Positions 50,181 to 58,753 of a stretch of DNA of 64,000 nt are shown in pieces. This stretch comes from Microlunatus speluncae. GTDB lineage: Bacteria > Actinomycetota > Actinomycetes > Propionibacteriales > Propionibacteriaceae. Location: contig NZ_VKCZ01000020.1 in NCBI RefSeq assembly GCF_009299835.1, positions 310,001 to 374,000 on the forward strand, in the 5' to 3' direction. Each line of letters opens with the position of its first letter. The stretch's first letter is position 1. A program made the translations under genes and the position numbers. The notes below the pieces were generated by a model. The model did not search any database. It was not told the origin of the DNA and worked only from the letters and a program-made list of their open reading frames with translations.

Positions 50181-51590
50181 ATGAGGCGACGGTGGATCGC
50201 GATCCCGGTGGCGTTGATCATGGTCGCCCTGGCGGCCTGCGGCCCGGAGGACAAGCCCGGCGCTCCGGTCACCCCGGTGGCCTCGGACACCGCGGCACCG
50301 ACCCCCAGCGCGCCGCCGCCGCAGAGCCACGACCTCACGCTGGCCAAGAAGTTCGCGCCGCTGGTCCGGCTCGGTGCGGCCGAGGAGTTCCTGCCGATCG
50401 ATGCCGTCACCTTCATCGACCGGTCCGAGCTCCGCTGGAACCGGAAGGCCGGTCTCGTCTGCCCGGACCAGAAGGTGGACAAGGATCCGACGGCGCAGAA
50501 GCTGGCCGACCCGGCGAGTTACCGGACCCGGCGGACCGCCCCGCGCGTCTGCACGGGCCGGGTCGGCGACGAGTTCAACACGACCGAGAAGACCCGGCCG
50601 TACACCAACGACAAGCTCGGCGCCGAGGGCTACTTCCTGGACGCGGACAACGACGTGCACCAGGACGGCAGCGCCTCGGCCCCGGCCTACGTCGAGTACG
50701 TCGACGGGAAGGATGCGGGCAAGCCCGGCTGGACCGGCTACGTGTACTGGTTCTTCTATCCCTACAACCGCTGGACCAACCCGATCGGCGGCTTCGGCGG
50801 CAACCACGAGGGTGACTGGGAACGGGTCACCGTGGTCATCGATCCGTCCGGGAAGGCGGACGGCGTCGTGTTCTCCCAGCACCGCAAGAAGTGCCGGATG
50901 GCGTGGCCCGAGGTCGCGGGGAAGGACGGGCACCCGGTGGTCTACGCCGCGGTCGGCACCCACGGGTCCTACCCGGTCGGCGACGCGCGCTACGCCATGC
51001 ACGTCGAACCGCTGCCCGACCAGGAGGTGCTGGAGGACGAGACCAGCACCAAGGGCGAGCAGTGGAAGACCTGGGACACGCTGCGCGAGGTCAAGGCCGA
51101 GCCGTGGTGGGGCTACGGCGGCGGCTGGGGCGAGGTCGGCAGCGGCATCCCGAAGCTGAGCGAGCTGCAGACCGGTCCGGCCGGACCGAGCACGTACAAG
51201 AGCATGACGGCCGAGGCCTTCAGCACCGACTCCTGCCCGAAGCCGGTCTCGGTCGGGGCCAAGCCGACCGCCGATCCCAAGCTGGCCGCGGTCAAGCGGC
51301 TGGAGGAATACCTGCATGCCGTCGGTCGCGAGGACGCCGAAGCGGCCTGCAAGATCTCCGTGCCGGAGTCGCGGCCGCTCTGCCGGATGGCGCTGCCGAT
51401 CGCGTTCGGGGAGCTGAGCAAGAAGGAACGCTCCGCGTTGAAGACCGCCACCGTGGACCTCGGCAAGGTGCGGAAGGCGGCGAAGGATCGCTACGAGATC
51501 CCGACCGACGCGATCCCGGCCGACGTCGGCGGCTCCGAGGGCACGTTCGTGATGGTCCACCGCGACGGCGAGTGGTACCTGACGGAATGA
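50181..51590 (+). CDS. Vps62-like secreted lipoprotein
   Basis: About 469 residues. A signal peptide with lipobox LAAC (ALIMVALAAC, Cys ~20) is followed by a P/A/T linker and a Vps62/DUF946-like domain: GYVYWFFYPYNRW, GGNHEGDWERVTVVID, VVYAAVGTHGSYP. The C-terminal ~90 residues form a separate region (KLAAVKRLEEYLHAVGREDAEAAC) ending GTFVMVHRDGEWYLTE, like a small NTF2/lumazine-type domain. It is an exported surface protein; the enzymatic role is unknown. ATG 50181 is chosen because GAGGAGG lies six bases upstream; ATG 50175 is too close. Confidence 0.85.
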   Translation: MRRRWIAIPVALIMVALAACGPEDKPGAPVTPVASDTAAPTPSAPPPQSHDLTLAKKFAPLVRLGAAEEFLPIDAVTFIDRSELRWNRKAGLVCPDQKVDKDPTAQKLADPASYRTRRTAPRVCTGRVGDEFNTTEKTRPYTNDKLGAEGYFLDADNDVHQDGSASAPAYVEYVDGKDAGKPGWTGYVYWFFYPYNRWTNPIGGFGGNHEGDWERVTVVIDPSGKADGVVFSQHRKKCRMAWPEVAGKDGHPVVYAAVGTHGSYPVGDARYAMHVEPLPDQEVLEDETSTKGEQWKTWDTLREVKAEPWWGYGGGWGEVGSGIPKLSELQTGPAGPSTYKSMTAEAFSTDSCPKPVSVGAKPTADPKLAAVKRLEEYLHAVGREDAEAACKISVPESRPLCRMALPIAFGELSKKERSALKTATVDLGKVRKAAKDRYEIPTDAIPADVGGSEGTFVMVHRDGEWYLTE

Positions 51591-51591
51591 C

Positions 51592-52197
51592 TCAGCGGAA
51601 GGAGCGCAGCGCGGCCGGGAAGGCGGTCGGGCTGAGGTAGGTGCTGCTGGACAGCTCGAGGGCGAAGCCGTCGACGGGACGGCTGAACTCCCCGCGATAC
51701 GGCAGCACGACCAGTTCGTGCAGCCCGCGCCGCCAGGCCCCGGCCAGCTCCTCGACGTACTTGCCCTCCGGGCTCTCCTGCGCGGCCCGGCTGCGGTCGG
51801 AGTCGATCAGGGTCGTCTTCCAGGCGGTGAAGGCGTCCCGTTCGAAGTAGGTCCCGAGCTCCATCGGCCACAACGGCGGCTTCCCGATCCGGGTGAACAG
51901 GCCCTGCATCGTGCCGGAGTTGCGGCAGCCGTCGAGCCGGTGCCGCCAGGCCCAGAGGTCACGCCAGTTGCGGTCCCAGGCCGCATCCCAGTCGGCCCGC
52001 TGCTGCCGGGACAGCGGCCGGGTGCTCTGTGGCGGCTCCGGCTCGAGCTCCGGGATCCGGGTCGCCGGCTGCAGCCCGTACGCGGAGTGCAGGAACAGGA
52101 ACTGCAACAGGAACTCGTCATCGACCGTGGTCGTGATCCTCATCTCGCTCGGCCACGGATCGTGCCAGGCCGCAGCATATTTCTCGGCAAACCGCAT
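51592..52197 (-). CDS. Hypothetical protein
   Basis: About 201 residues, rich in Trp and Arg (WDAAWDRNWRDLWAWRHR, GKPPLWPMELGTYFERDAF). No signal peptide or membrane helix. I recognise no domain. The ATG at 52197 (MRFAEKYAAAWHDP) follows GAGGGGTGGG, a good Shine-Dalgarno. It is convergent with the Vps62-like gene with a 1-bp gap. The composition and length suggest a real soluble cytoplasmic protein of an uncharacterised actinobacterial family. Confidence 0.7.
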   Translation of the reverse strand: MRFAEKYAAAWHDPWPSEMRITTTVDDEFLLQFLFLHSAYGLQPATRIPELEPEPPQSTRPLSRQQRADWDAAWDRNWRDLWAWRHRLDGCRNSGTMQGLFTRIGKPPLWPMELGTYFERDAFTAWKTTLIDSDRSRAAQESPEGKYVEELAGAWRRGLHELVVLPYRGEFSRPVDGFALELSSSTYLSPTAFPAALRSFR

Positions 52198-52315
52198 GGT
52201 CCCACCCCTCAATTCGACCAACGCTGTTCCCCGATCTGCCTATCTTGCGTCAGATTCGCACCGATTGGGAGGCCTGGCCGAAAGATCATGCGTGCGGGGT
52301 ACGGCCGCCGGGCGA

Positions 52316-52873
52316 TCAGCGGGGCCGGTAGCGCAGGTGCAACGTGCCGTTGCCGAAGCGGTGCACCAGGTCCAGGTCGAGGTCGAGGTGGACGCCGTCG
52401 GGGAGGTAGGCCAGCCCGCCGCCGACCACCGCCGGGACGGCGAACAGGTTGAACTCGTCGACCAGCCCGGCGCGGATCGACTCGGCGGCGAGGGTGGGCC
52501 CGCTGATCACCAGATCGTGGTCGACCGACTGCTTGAGCTCGCGCACCCGGTCGGTGGTCAGCCGAGGCTCGATCGTGGTCCGCGCGGTCGGCGCCTCGGT
52601 CAGGGTCGCGGAGAAGACGATCTTGTCGGCCGCCTGCCAGATGTGCGCGAAGTCGATCATCAGCGCGGTCTGCCCGGGCTCGGCGTCCAGCGTCTCCCAG
52701 CCGATCATCATCTCGTACATCCGTCGCCCGTAGAGATAGGTGCCGGCGCTGCGTTCATGATCATTGATGTAGCCGAAGACCTCGTCGTCCGGCTCGGCCC
52801 AGTCGAACTTTCCTTCCTGGTCGGCGAGATAGCCGTCCAGTGAGGCGATCGCGGTGTAGATCAGTCGTCCCAT
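52316..52873 (-). CDS. RibD C-terminal/dihydrofolate reductase-like protein
   Basis: 185 residues. MGRLIYTAIASLDGYLAD starts the DHFR-like fold. TYLYGRRMYEMMIGWE, KIVFSATL, DHDLVISGPTLAAESIRAGLVDEFNLFAVPAVVGGG and LPDGVHLDLDL are the typical RibD_C sequence blocks. It probably is an NADPH-dependent reductase of unknown substrate. It lies 4 bp downstream of a paralogue (~50% alike by eye) and with it is divergent from an HxlR regulator. Confidence 0.9.
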   Translation of the reverse strand: MGRLIYTAIASLDGYLADQEGKFDWAEPDDEVFGYINDHERSAGTYLYGRRMYEMMIGWETLDAEPGQTALMIDFAHIWQAADKIVFSATLTEAPTARTTIEPRLTTDRVRELKQSVDHDLVISGPTLAAESIRAGLVDEFNLFAVPAVVGGGLAYLPDGVHLDLDLDLVHRFGNGTLHLRYRPR

Positions 52874-52877
52874 CGGG

Positions 52878-53438
52878 TCAGCCCTTCCGCTGGAAGCGCA
52901 GGTGCAGCACGCCGTTGGCGAACCGGCGCTCGGACACCAGGTCGAGGTCGAGCCGGACTCCCTCGGGGAAGAACCGGTTGCCGCCGCCGACGATCACCGG
53001 GCAGACGATCTGATGGATCTCATCCACCAGCCCCGCCTTGATCGCCGTCGCGGCCAGGGTCGGGCCGTCGACGGTGAGATCGTGGTCGCTCTCGGCCTTC
53101 AACCGCCGGATCTGCTCCGGGTCGAAACTGCGCTCGAGTCGGGTCCGTTGACTGGCCGTCTCGGTCAGCGTGGCCGAGTAGACGATCTTGTCCGCGGCCT
53201 GCCAGACCCGGGCATAGTCGTATATCACCTGTGGCTGGTCGGGCAGTTGATCGGCGGTCTCCCAGTAGACCATCGTCTGATACATCCGGCTGCCGTAGAG
53301 GTAGGTGCCGACGCCGGCGTACTCCTCGGTGACGAACGCGTGCACGTCGTCCTCGGTCGCGGTCCAGCCGAAGTCGCCGTTCGCGTCCTCTGCGTAGCCG
53401 TCGAGCGAAGTGATCATCGAATAGATCAGGCGGCCCAT
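52878..53438 (-). CDS. RibD C-terminal/dihydrofolate reductase-like protein (paralogue)
   Basis: 186 residues. The same blocks as its neighbour: MGRLIYSMITSLDGYAED, TYLYGSRMYQTMVYWE, KIVYSATLTE, DHDLTVDGPTLAATAIKAGLVDEIHQIVCPVIVGGG, FPEGVRLDLDL. A tandem duplication is the simplest origin. The ATG at 53438 follows GGAAGAGG; upstream in-frame codons lie in the promoter region. It is the promoter-proximal gene of the pair and is probably controlled by the divergent HxlR protein. Confidence 0.9.
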   Translation of the reverse strand: MGRLIYSMITSLDGYAEDANGDFGWTATEDDVHAFVTEEYAGVGTYLYGSRMYQTMVYWETADQLPDQPQVIYDYARVWQAADKIVYSATLTETASQRTRLERSFDPEQIRRLKAESDHDLTVDGPTLAATAIKAGLVDEIHQIVCPVIVGGGNRFFPEGVRLDLDLVSERRFANGVLHLRFQRKG

Positions 53439-53472
53439 GGTGATCCTCTTCCTTCCGGGTCTGCTTGCGGGA

Positions 53473-53507
53473 TGCAATCGGAAGAATCGTAAGCTAATAT
53501 GATTGCA
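53473..53507. promoter_or_regulatory. Intergenic inverted repeat, probable HxlR control region
   Basis: TGCAATC (53473-53479) and GATTGCA (53501-53507) flank an AT-rich segment with TAATAT (53495-53500), a good -10 box for the + strand gene. The dyad sits between the divergent RibD-like and HxlR genes, as expected for shared regulation. Confidence 0.6.
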
Positions 53508-53539
53508 GAACGCAACTAGTCCTATCCGGAGGAGCGGAC

Positions 53540-54049
53540 ATGGCCGAAGGGCATCGATCGGGCTGCCCGATCAACCTTTCGCTCGAGGTGTTCGGTGACA
53601 AGTGGAGCCTGTTGATCCTGCGGGACATGATCTTCGGCGGGCGTCGGCACTTCCGCGAACTGCTGACCAAGTCGGACGAGGGGATCGCCTCCAACATCCT
53701 TGCCAGCCGGATGAAGCGTCTGGTCGAGACCGGCATGCTGACCAAGGCCGACGACCCGAGCCACAAGCAGAAGGCGATCTACAGCCTGACCGAAGCCTCG
53801 ATCCAGCTCGTCCCGATCATGGCGGCGCTGGGCACCTGGGGCACCCGCTGGCTGGACGTCAGTGAGGAACTGTCGATCCGGGCCCGGCTGCTCACCGACG
53901 GCGGCGAAGAGTTGTGGGACCGGTTCATGGAGGAGCTGCGGGCCGAGCAACTCGGGAAGAAGATCACTCCCGCCCCGGACGGCAAGTCGGTCCGGGAGCG
54001 GCTGCAGGAGGCCTACCTCGAGGTCGTCGCCGCCCAGCAGGCTTCCTGA
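53540..54049 (+). CDS. HxlR/MarR-like winged-helix regulator
   Basis: 169 residues. CPINLSLEVFGDKWSLLILRDMIFGGRRHFRELLTK (~8-43) is the classic HxlR start with Cys8 (often the redox or electrophile sensor). DEGIASNILASRMKRLVETGMLTKADDPSHKQKAIYSLTE is the winged-helix. It probably responds to electrophiles or oxidants and regulates the divergent RibD-like reductases. The ATG at 53540 follows CCGGAGGAGCGGAC. Confidence 0.93.
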   Translation: MAEGHRSGCPINLSLEVFGDKWSLLILRDMIFGGRRHFRELLTKSDEGIASNILASRMKRLVETGMLTKADDPSHKQKAIYSLTEASIQLVPIMAALGTWGTRWLDVSEELSIRARLLTDGGEELWDRFMEELRAEQLGKKITPAPDGKSVRERLQEAYLEVVAAQQAS

Positions 54050-54069
54050 TCTTGTTCCGATCGACTGGC

Positions 54070-54558
54070 TCAGGTGCGCGCCGAGGCGAGGTCGCGGGCT
54101 CGGTCGATGATGGCCGGCATGGCCGCCTCGACGGCGCGCAGGGTGTCGTCGAAGCCGGTTTCCTCGCCGTACCAGGGATCGGGGACGCCCGAGCCGGGCT
54201 CCGCGTCGGGATCGAAGTCGGTCAGCAGGGCCACGTCGACGTCGGGGTCGACGGCGTGCAGCTTGCGGACGTGCAGGTCCTCCATCGCGATCACCAGGTC
54301 GGCGCCGGCCAGCTCGGCGGCATCGATCCGGTGGGCGACATGATCATCGGCGTCGTAGCCGTGCCGCCGCAGGGTCCGGGCGGCGCGCGGATCGATCGGC
54401 GCGCCCAGCTCCTCGCTGCTGGTCGCGGCACTGGTGAACTCCACGCCGGTCAACCCCGCCTCGCGGGCCTGCCGGACGGCGACCCGCTCGGCCATCGGCG
54501 AGCGGCAGATGTTGCCCCAGCAGACGAAGATCACGCGGACCGGATCGCGGTCAGCCAC
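54070..54558 (-). CDS. Low-molecular-weight protein tyrosine phosphatase
   Basis: 162 residues. The P-loop VCWGNICRSP has Cys13 and Arg19 (CX5R), and PDPWYG near residue 126 holds the general-acid Asp. It dephosphorylates tyrosine phosphoproteins or arginine phosphate. Relatives include PtpA and Wzb. In this window no cognate kinase is adjacent. It overlaps the downstream-on-strand start of the holin-like gene by 8 bp. Confidence 0.95.
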   Translation of the reverse strand: MADRDPVRVIFVCWGNICRSPMAERVAVRQAREAGLTGVEFTSAATSSEELGAPIDPRAARTLRRHGYDADDHVAHRIDAAELAGADLVIAMEDLHVRKLHAVDPDVDVALLTDFDPDAEPGSGVPDPWYGEETGFDDTLRAVEAAMPAIIDRARDLASART

Positions 54559-54940
54559 GCCGGGCCTCGTTCTTGTCCTTCAGGAACGCGTTCAGGATGA
54601 AGCTGACGACCGATACGATCAAGGCGCCGAGGACGGCCCACCAGAAGTTGGACACCTGCCAGCCGAGCCCGACCAGGCCGGCGATCCACGAGGTGAGCAG
54701 CAGCATCAGGGCGTTGATCACCAGCAGGAACAGGCCGAGGGAGAGCAGGACGATCGGCGAGGTGACCAGGGTGAAGATCGGCTTCACCACCGCGTTCAGC
54801 ACGCCGAAGATCAAGGCGATGATCAACAACGCGATCACCTGGTCGGTCAGCGAGTCGGCGGTCAGCGAGATGCCGGGCAGCAGCCAGGTGGCGACGGCGA
54901 GTGCGGCCGCGTTGGCCAGCAGGCGGAGAATCATCCTCAT
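54551..54940 (-). CDS. Phage-holin-family four-helix membrane protein (Phage_holin_4_2)
   Basis: About 129 residues. Four helices: ~4-20 (LLANAAALAVATWLL), ~32-55, ~58-80 and ~93-115. LTDQVIALLIIALIFGVLNAVVKPIFTLVTSPIVLLSLGLFLLVINALML is typical of this small, widely conserved family, which is named after holins but is chromosomal. Function is unknown. The start is ATG 54940 (MRMIL) or 54934. Upstream is the foldback copy 2 region. Confidence 0.85.
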   Translation of the reverse strand: MRMILRLLANAAALAVATWLLPGISLTADSLTDQVIALLIIALIFGVLNAVVKPIFTLVTSPIVLLSLGLFLLVINALMLLLTSWIAGLVGLGWQVSNFWWAVLGALIVSVVSFILNAFLKDKNEARRG

Positions 54941-54991
54941 GGTTCGATCGTGGCACGTTCGGCCAAGGAGTGCCTCCGGGACGCGCGCGCC

Positions 54992-55018
54992 CGCACCCTG
55001 CGACCGGCTCAGGGTGCG
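54992..55018. repeat. REP-like hairpin
   Basis: CGCACCCTG-CGACCGGCT-CAGGGTGCG: a perfect 9-bp stem built on the REP-like core, between the holin-like gene and foldback copy 2. Confidence 0.8.
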
Positions 55019-55035
55019 ATCAGGGTCCCCGACCC

Positions 55036-55202
55036 CTAGTGCCCCCCGCCAGGGATCCGTCACATAATTCGGCGCGCTGAAGCGGCGATCTGCCGCGTTG
55101 TCGTCAGTCGCCGTACGACCCGGTACGCCTTCCTCCTCCGCCTTGCAGCTCACCACTTCATCCCACCGACTTATGCAACGGATCCCTGGCGAGGGACACT
55201 GG
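55036..55202. mobile_element. Foldback (MITE-like) element, copy 2
   Basis: A left end CTAGTGCCCC and right end GGGACACTGG flank long arms (GCCAGGGATCCGT/ACGGATCCCTGGC; ATAATTCGGCGCGCTGAAGCGG with its mirrored form). The core (from ~55092) GCGTTGTCGTCAGTCGCCGTAC...GCCTTCCTCCTCCGCCTTG matches copies 1 and 3 and carries stem GCCGTAC/GTACGCC around GACCCG. No gene. The right-hand CTAG has mutated to CTGG. Confidence 0.8.
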
Positions 55203-55232
55203 CGGCAACGTCCGCCGGAAAGGATCACGAGG

Positions 55233-55874
55233 GTGAAGAAGTACGTGCTCTTCGATCATGACGGCGTCCTGGTGGACACCGAGTTCTGGTACTTCACCGC
55301 CGGCGAGCGCGCACTGGCCGACGTCGGCTTCACGCTGGACCGGGAGCAGTATCTGCGGGACATGCCGCAGGGCCTGGCCACCTGGGCCCAGGCCAGGGCG
55401 GCCGGTGTCGATGAGCAGACCATCAGCCGGCAGCGTCCGGTCCGGGACGCCTACTACCAGGAGTATCTGAGGACCGAGGCGATCGAGATCGACGGCGTGG
55501 TCGACACCCTGGCCGAGCTGTCCCGGCACGTCCGGATGGCCATCGTGACGACGTCCAAGCGGGTGGATTTCGACCTCATCCATGAGTCTCGGCAGATCCG
55601 GCCGTTCATGGAGTTCGTCCTGGCCCGCGAGGACTACGAGCACGCCAAGCCGCACCCGGAGCCGTACCTGGCCGGACTGGAGCGCTTCGGCGCCGGCGCC
55701 GCGGAGACGTTGGTGGTCGAGGATTCGGCCCGGGGGCTGAGCTCGGCCGTGGCGGCCGGCATCGACTGCGTCATCGTCCACAACGAGTTCACCAAGGCTC
55801 AGGACTTCTCCCGAGCCGGCCACCGGATCGAATCACTGAGTGAACTGAAGGAGATCATTCTTCATGCCGCCTGA
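55233..55874 (+). CDS. HAD-superfamily hydrolase
   Basis: 213 residues from the GTG at 55233, which follows GGAAAGGATC. Motif I is LFDHDGVLVDTE (Asp nucleophile, with His in place of Leu/Tyr), motif II IVTTSKR, motif III Lys in AKPHPEPY, motif IV VVEDSARGL. Typical beta-phosphoglucomutase/phosphoglycolate phosphatase subclass with an alpha-helical cap. The substrate is unknown. It overlaps purC by 11 bp, so it is probably cotranscribed with it. Confidence 0.88.
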   Translation: MKKYVLFDHDGVLVDTEFWYFTAGERALADVGFTLDREQYLRDMPQGLATWAQARAAGVDEQTISRQRPVRDAYYQEYLRTEAIEIDGVVDTLAELSRHVRMAIVTTSKRVDFDLIHESRQIRPFMEFVLAREDYEHAKPHPEPYLAGLERFGAGAAETLVVEDSARGLSSAVAAGIDCVIVHNEFTKAQDFSRAGHRIESLSELKEIILHAA

Positions 55875-56862
55875 AGGAACCCGACCGTCCGTCGACCAGC
55901 AACTCCTGGACCATTGCCTGACCGATGCGGAGTTCGAAGAACTGCCGGGCTTCTCGCGCAACAAGGTGCGGGACACCTACCGGCTGCCGGGCCGGCGCCG
56001 GTTGTTGATCTCCACCGACCGTCAGTCCGCCTTCGACCAGGTCCTGGCCGCCGTGCCGTACAAGGGCCAGGTGCTGACCCAGACGGCCCGCTACTGGTTC
56101 GACCAGACCGAGACGGTGTGTCCGAACCAGGTGATCTCCTACCCGGACCCGAACGTCGTCCTGGTCCAGGACCTCGACATGCTGCCGATCGAGCTGGTGG
56201 TGCGGTCCTACCTCACCGGGTCCACCAACACCAGTGCTTGGTCGCTGTACGAGCGCGGCGAGAGAATGCTGTACGGCCACGAGTTTCCCGACGGGCTGGT
56301 GAAGAACCAGCAACTGCCCGCGCCGATCATCACGCCGACGACGAAACCCGCCCAGGGCGGGCACGACGCGCCGATCACGGCAGCGGAGATCCTCGAATCC
56401 GAACTCGTGACGCCCGACCAGTGGCACGAGCTGGCGGAGAAGAGCCTGGCCCTGTTCGCCCGCGGGCAGGAGCTGGCGGCCGAGAAGGGCCTGATCCTGG
56501 TCGACACCAAGTACGAGTTCGGTCTTGATCACCACGGCACGATCGTGATCGCCGACGAGATCCACACGCCGGACTCCAGCCGCTACTGGATCGCCGACAC
56601 CTATCGGCAGCGGTTCGAGGCCGGGGCGGAGCCGGACAGCCTGGACAAGGAGTTTCTGCGGCTGTGGATAGCCGCTCGCTGCGATCCGTACCGGGAGCCG
56701 ATCCCGCCGATCCCGGCCGAGACCTTGATCGACTTCAGCAACACCTACATCGCCCTGTACGAGCGGTTGACCGGGTCGGAGTTCGAGCGACCCGACGCGC
56801 GGATCCCCATCCGGGCTCGGATCCGCGCCGCCCTGGCCGAGGCGCTGCCGGAGTATTTCTGA
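55864..56862 (+). CDS. purC: Phosphoribosylaminoimidazole-succinocarboxamide synthase
   Basis: 332 residues. SAICAR synthetase joins aspartate to CAIR using ATP in de novo purine synthesis. LPGFSRNKVRDTYRLPGRRRLLISTDRQSAFD is the ATP-binding start; PIELVVRSYLTGS, KGLILVDTKYEFG and ADEIHTPDSSRYW are the signature motifs. It is slightly longer than many bacterial enzymes (~300), like the actinobacterial and eukaryotic form. Other pur genes are not in the window. Confidence 0.96.
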   Translation: MPPEGTRPSVDQQLLDHCLTDAEFEELPGFSRNKVRDTYRLPGRRRLLISTDRQSAFDQVLAAVPYKGQVLTQTARYWFDQTETVCPNQVISYPDPNVVLVQDLDMLPIELVVRSYLTGSTNTSAWSLYERGERMLYGHEFPDGLVKNQQLPAPIITPTTKPAQGGHDAPITAAEILESELVTPDQWHELAEKSLALFARGQELAAEKGLILVDTKYEFGLDHHGTIVIADEIHTPDSSRYWIADTYRQRFEAGAEPDSLDKEFLRLWIAARCDPYREPIPPIPAETLIDFSNTYIALYERLTGSEFERPDARIPIRARIRAALAEALPEYF

Positions 56863-56871
56863 CCGGGATGA

Positions 56872-57486
56872 TCAAGCGTCGGCCAGGGCCGCCCGCTCCG
56901 CGCCGATCGTGGTGTCGTCGCCGTGCCCGGTCTTGACCACGGTCTCGTCCGGCAGCGCGAACAGCTTGGCCCGGATCGAGGCCACGATCGTGTCGTGGTC
57001 GCTGTAGGACCGGCCGGTCGCACCGGGGCCGCCGTTGAACAGGGTGTCCCCGGTGAACACGACGCCCAGCTCGGGGGCGTGGAAGCAGACCGCGCCCGGG
57101 GCGTGGCCCGGAGTGTGCAGCACGGTCAGCGTCGTGCCGGCCACCACGACCCGCTGCCCGTCGGTCAACTCGCCGTCCGGCTCGGTGTCGTGGGTCAGCC
57201 GCCAGACCACCAGGTCCTCTGGGTGCAGCAGCACCGGCGCCTCGAACCGCGCGGCCAACTCCGGCGCGAACCGGACATGATCATCGTGGGCGTGGCTGCA
57301 GAGCACGGCCAGCACCCGGCGATCACCGATCACCGCGGCGATGGCGTCGACATCGTGCGGCGCGTCGATCACCACGCACTCGGCGTCGTCGCCGATCACC
57401 CAGACGTTGTTGTCGACGTCGAAGGTCTGCCCGTCCAGCGAGAACGTGCCGGCGGTGACGGCATGATCAATGCGGACCGAGGTCAC
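56872..57486 (-). CDS. Metallo-beta-lactamase-fold hydrolase, partner of mycothiol dehydrogenase
   Basis: 204 residues. CSHAHDDH (HxHxDH), Asp/His of TGDTLF and GHG at the C-terminus are the zinc ligands of glyoxalase II-like proteins. In actinobacteria such an MBL protein is encoded right after S-(hydroxymethyl)mycothiol dehydrogenase and is assumed to hydrolyse S-formylmycothiol. The ATGA overlap with the dehydrogenase gene supports the same pathway here. The exact activity is inferred from context. Confidence 0.9.
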   Translation of the reverse strand: MTSVRIDHAVTAGTFSLDGQTFDVDNNVWVIGDDAECVVIDAPHDVDAIAAVIGDRRVLAVLCSHAHDDHVRFAPELAARFEAPVLLHPEDLVVWRLTHDTEPDGELTDGQRVVVAGTTLTVLHTPGHAPGAVCFHAPELGVVFTGDTLFNGGPGATGRSYSDHDTIVASIRAKLFALPDETVVKTGHGDDTTIGAERAALADA

Positions 57487-58568
57487 CAGACCACCACCGA
57501 GCGCAGCACGTCGCCGCGGTGCATCTTGTCGAACGCGGCCTCGATCCCGTCGATCCCGATCTCCTCCGAGACGAAGGCGTCCAGCGGCAGCCGACCCTGC
57601 AGATAGAGGTCGATCAACATCGGGAAGTCCCGGTCGGGCAGGCAGTCGCCGTACCAGCTGGACTTCAGCGCGCCACCGCGACCGAACACGTCCAGCAGCG
57701 GCAGCTCCAGCTTCATCTCCGGGGTCGGCACGCCGACCAGCACCACGGTGCCGGCAAGATCACGACCGTAGAACGCCTGCCGGTACGTCTCCGGCCGGCC
57801 CACCGCCTCGATCGCGACGTCGGCACCGAAGCCGCCGGTCAGCGCCTGCAGCTGCTCCACCGGATCGCCGGTCGAGGAGTTGATCACGTCGGTCGCGCCG
57901 AGCTCCTTGGCCTTGCTCAGCTTCCGATCATCGATGTCGATCGCGACGATCTTGCTCGCGCCGGCCAACCGGGCGCCGGCGATCGCGGCCGAGCCGACCC
58001 CGCCGCAGCCGATCACCGCGACCGTGTCGCCGCGACCGACGTTGCCGGTGTTGATCGCCGCGCCGAGGCCGGCCATCACGCCACAGCCGAGCAGGCCGGC
58101 GGCGGCCGGGCGGGCCGCCGGGTCGACCTTGGTGCACTGGCCGGCATGCACCAGCGTCTTGTCCGCGAACGCGCCGATGCCGAGCGCCGGGGACAGCTCG
58201 GTGCCGTCCTCCAGGGTCATCTTCTGCTCCGCGTTGAAGGTGGCGAAGCAATACCAGGGCCGGCCGCGGCGACAGGCCCGGCAAGTGCCGCAGACCGCGC
58301 GCCAGTTCAAGATCACGTAGTCGCCCGGCGCGAGATCGCGGACGCCGTCGCCGACCGCCTCGACGACGCCGGCCGCCTCGTGCCCGAGCAGATACGGGAA
58401 GTCGTCGCCGATGCCGCCCTCGCGGTAGTGCAGGTCGGTGTGGCAGACACCGCAGGCGCTGATCTTGACCACCGCCTCGCCCGGCCCCGGGTCGGGGATG
58501 TTGATCGTCACGAGCTCGGTCGGTGCCCCCTTGGCGCGGGCGATGACACCTCTGACTTGCTGCGGCAC
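57483..58568 (-). CDS. S-(hydroxymethyl)mycothiol dehydrogenase
   Basis: 361 residues. A class III-like zinc alcohol dehydrogenase: catalytic zinc site GVCHTD and GHEAAGVV, structural zinc site CGTCRACRRGRPWYC, NAD-binding GCGGVGSAA. It oxidises the mycothiol adduct of formaldehyde (MscR/FadH/AdhE2 family). NWRAVCGTCRAC and the C-terminal HRGDVLRSVVVW match the mycothiol-dependent group. It indicates that the host makes mycothiol. Start ATG at 58568; overlaps the MBL gene by 4 bp. Confidence 0.93.
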   Translation of the reverse strand: MPQQVRGVIARAKGAPTELVTINIPDPGPGEAVVKISACGVCHTDLHYREGGIGDDFPYLLGHEAAGVVEAVGDGVRDLAPGDYVILNWRAVCGTCRACRRGRPWYCFATFNAEQKMTLEDGTELSPALGIGAFADKTLVHAGQCTKVDPAARPAAAGLLGCGVMAGLGAAINTGNVGRGDTVAVIGCGGVGSAAIAGARLAGASKIVAIDIDDRKLSKAKELGATDVINSSTGDPVEQLQALTGGFGADVAIEAVGRPETYRQAFYGRDLAGTVVLVGVPTPEMKLELPLLDVFGRGGALKSSWYGDCLPDRDFPMLIDLYLQGRLPLDAFVSEEIGIDGIEAAFDKMHRGDVLRSVVVW

Positions 58569-58648
58569 GACTGCTCCTCGGGAGTTCGCGATCGGGACGT
58601 CCCCGCATCGTATCCGGGCCCCACCGCGCGAGGGTTAGGTGTCAGGAG

Positions 58649-58753
58649 GTTCATTCCCTGTGCCCGTCGAAGGGAGGGCTTGGGTGCTCGTTCCCTGAGC
58701 TCGCCGAGGGGATGCTTCGGTGTTCGTTCCCTGAGCCTGTCGAAGGGCATGCC
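58649..58753. repeat. Three REP-like units in tandem
   Basis: TTCCCTGTGCCCGTCGAAGGG (~58653), TTCCCTGAGCTCGCCGAGGGG (~58691) and TTCCCTGAGCCTGTCGAAGGG (~58726) follow each other. The third is the left end of the larger foldback. Confidence 0.8.
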
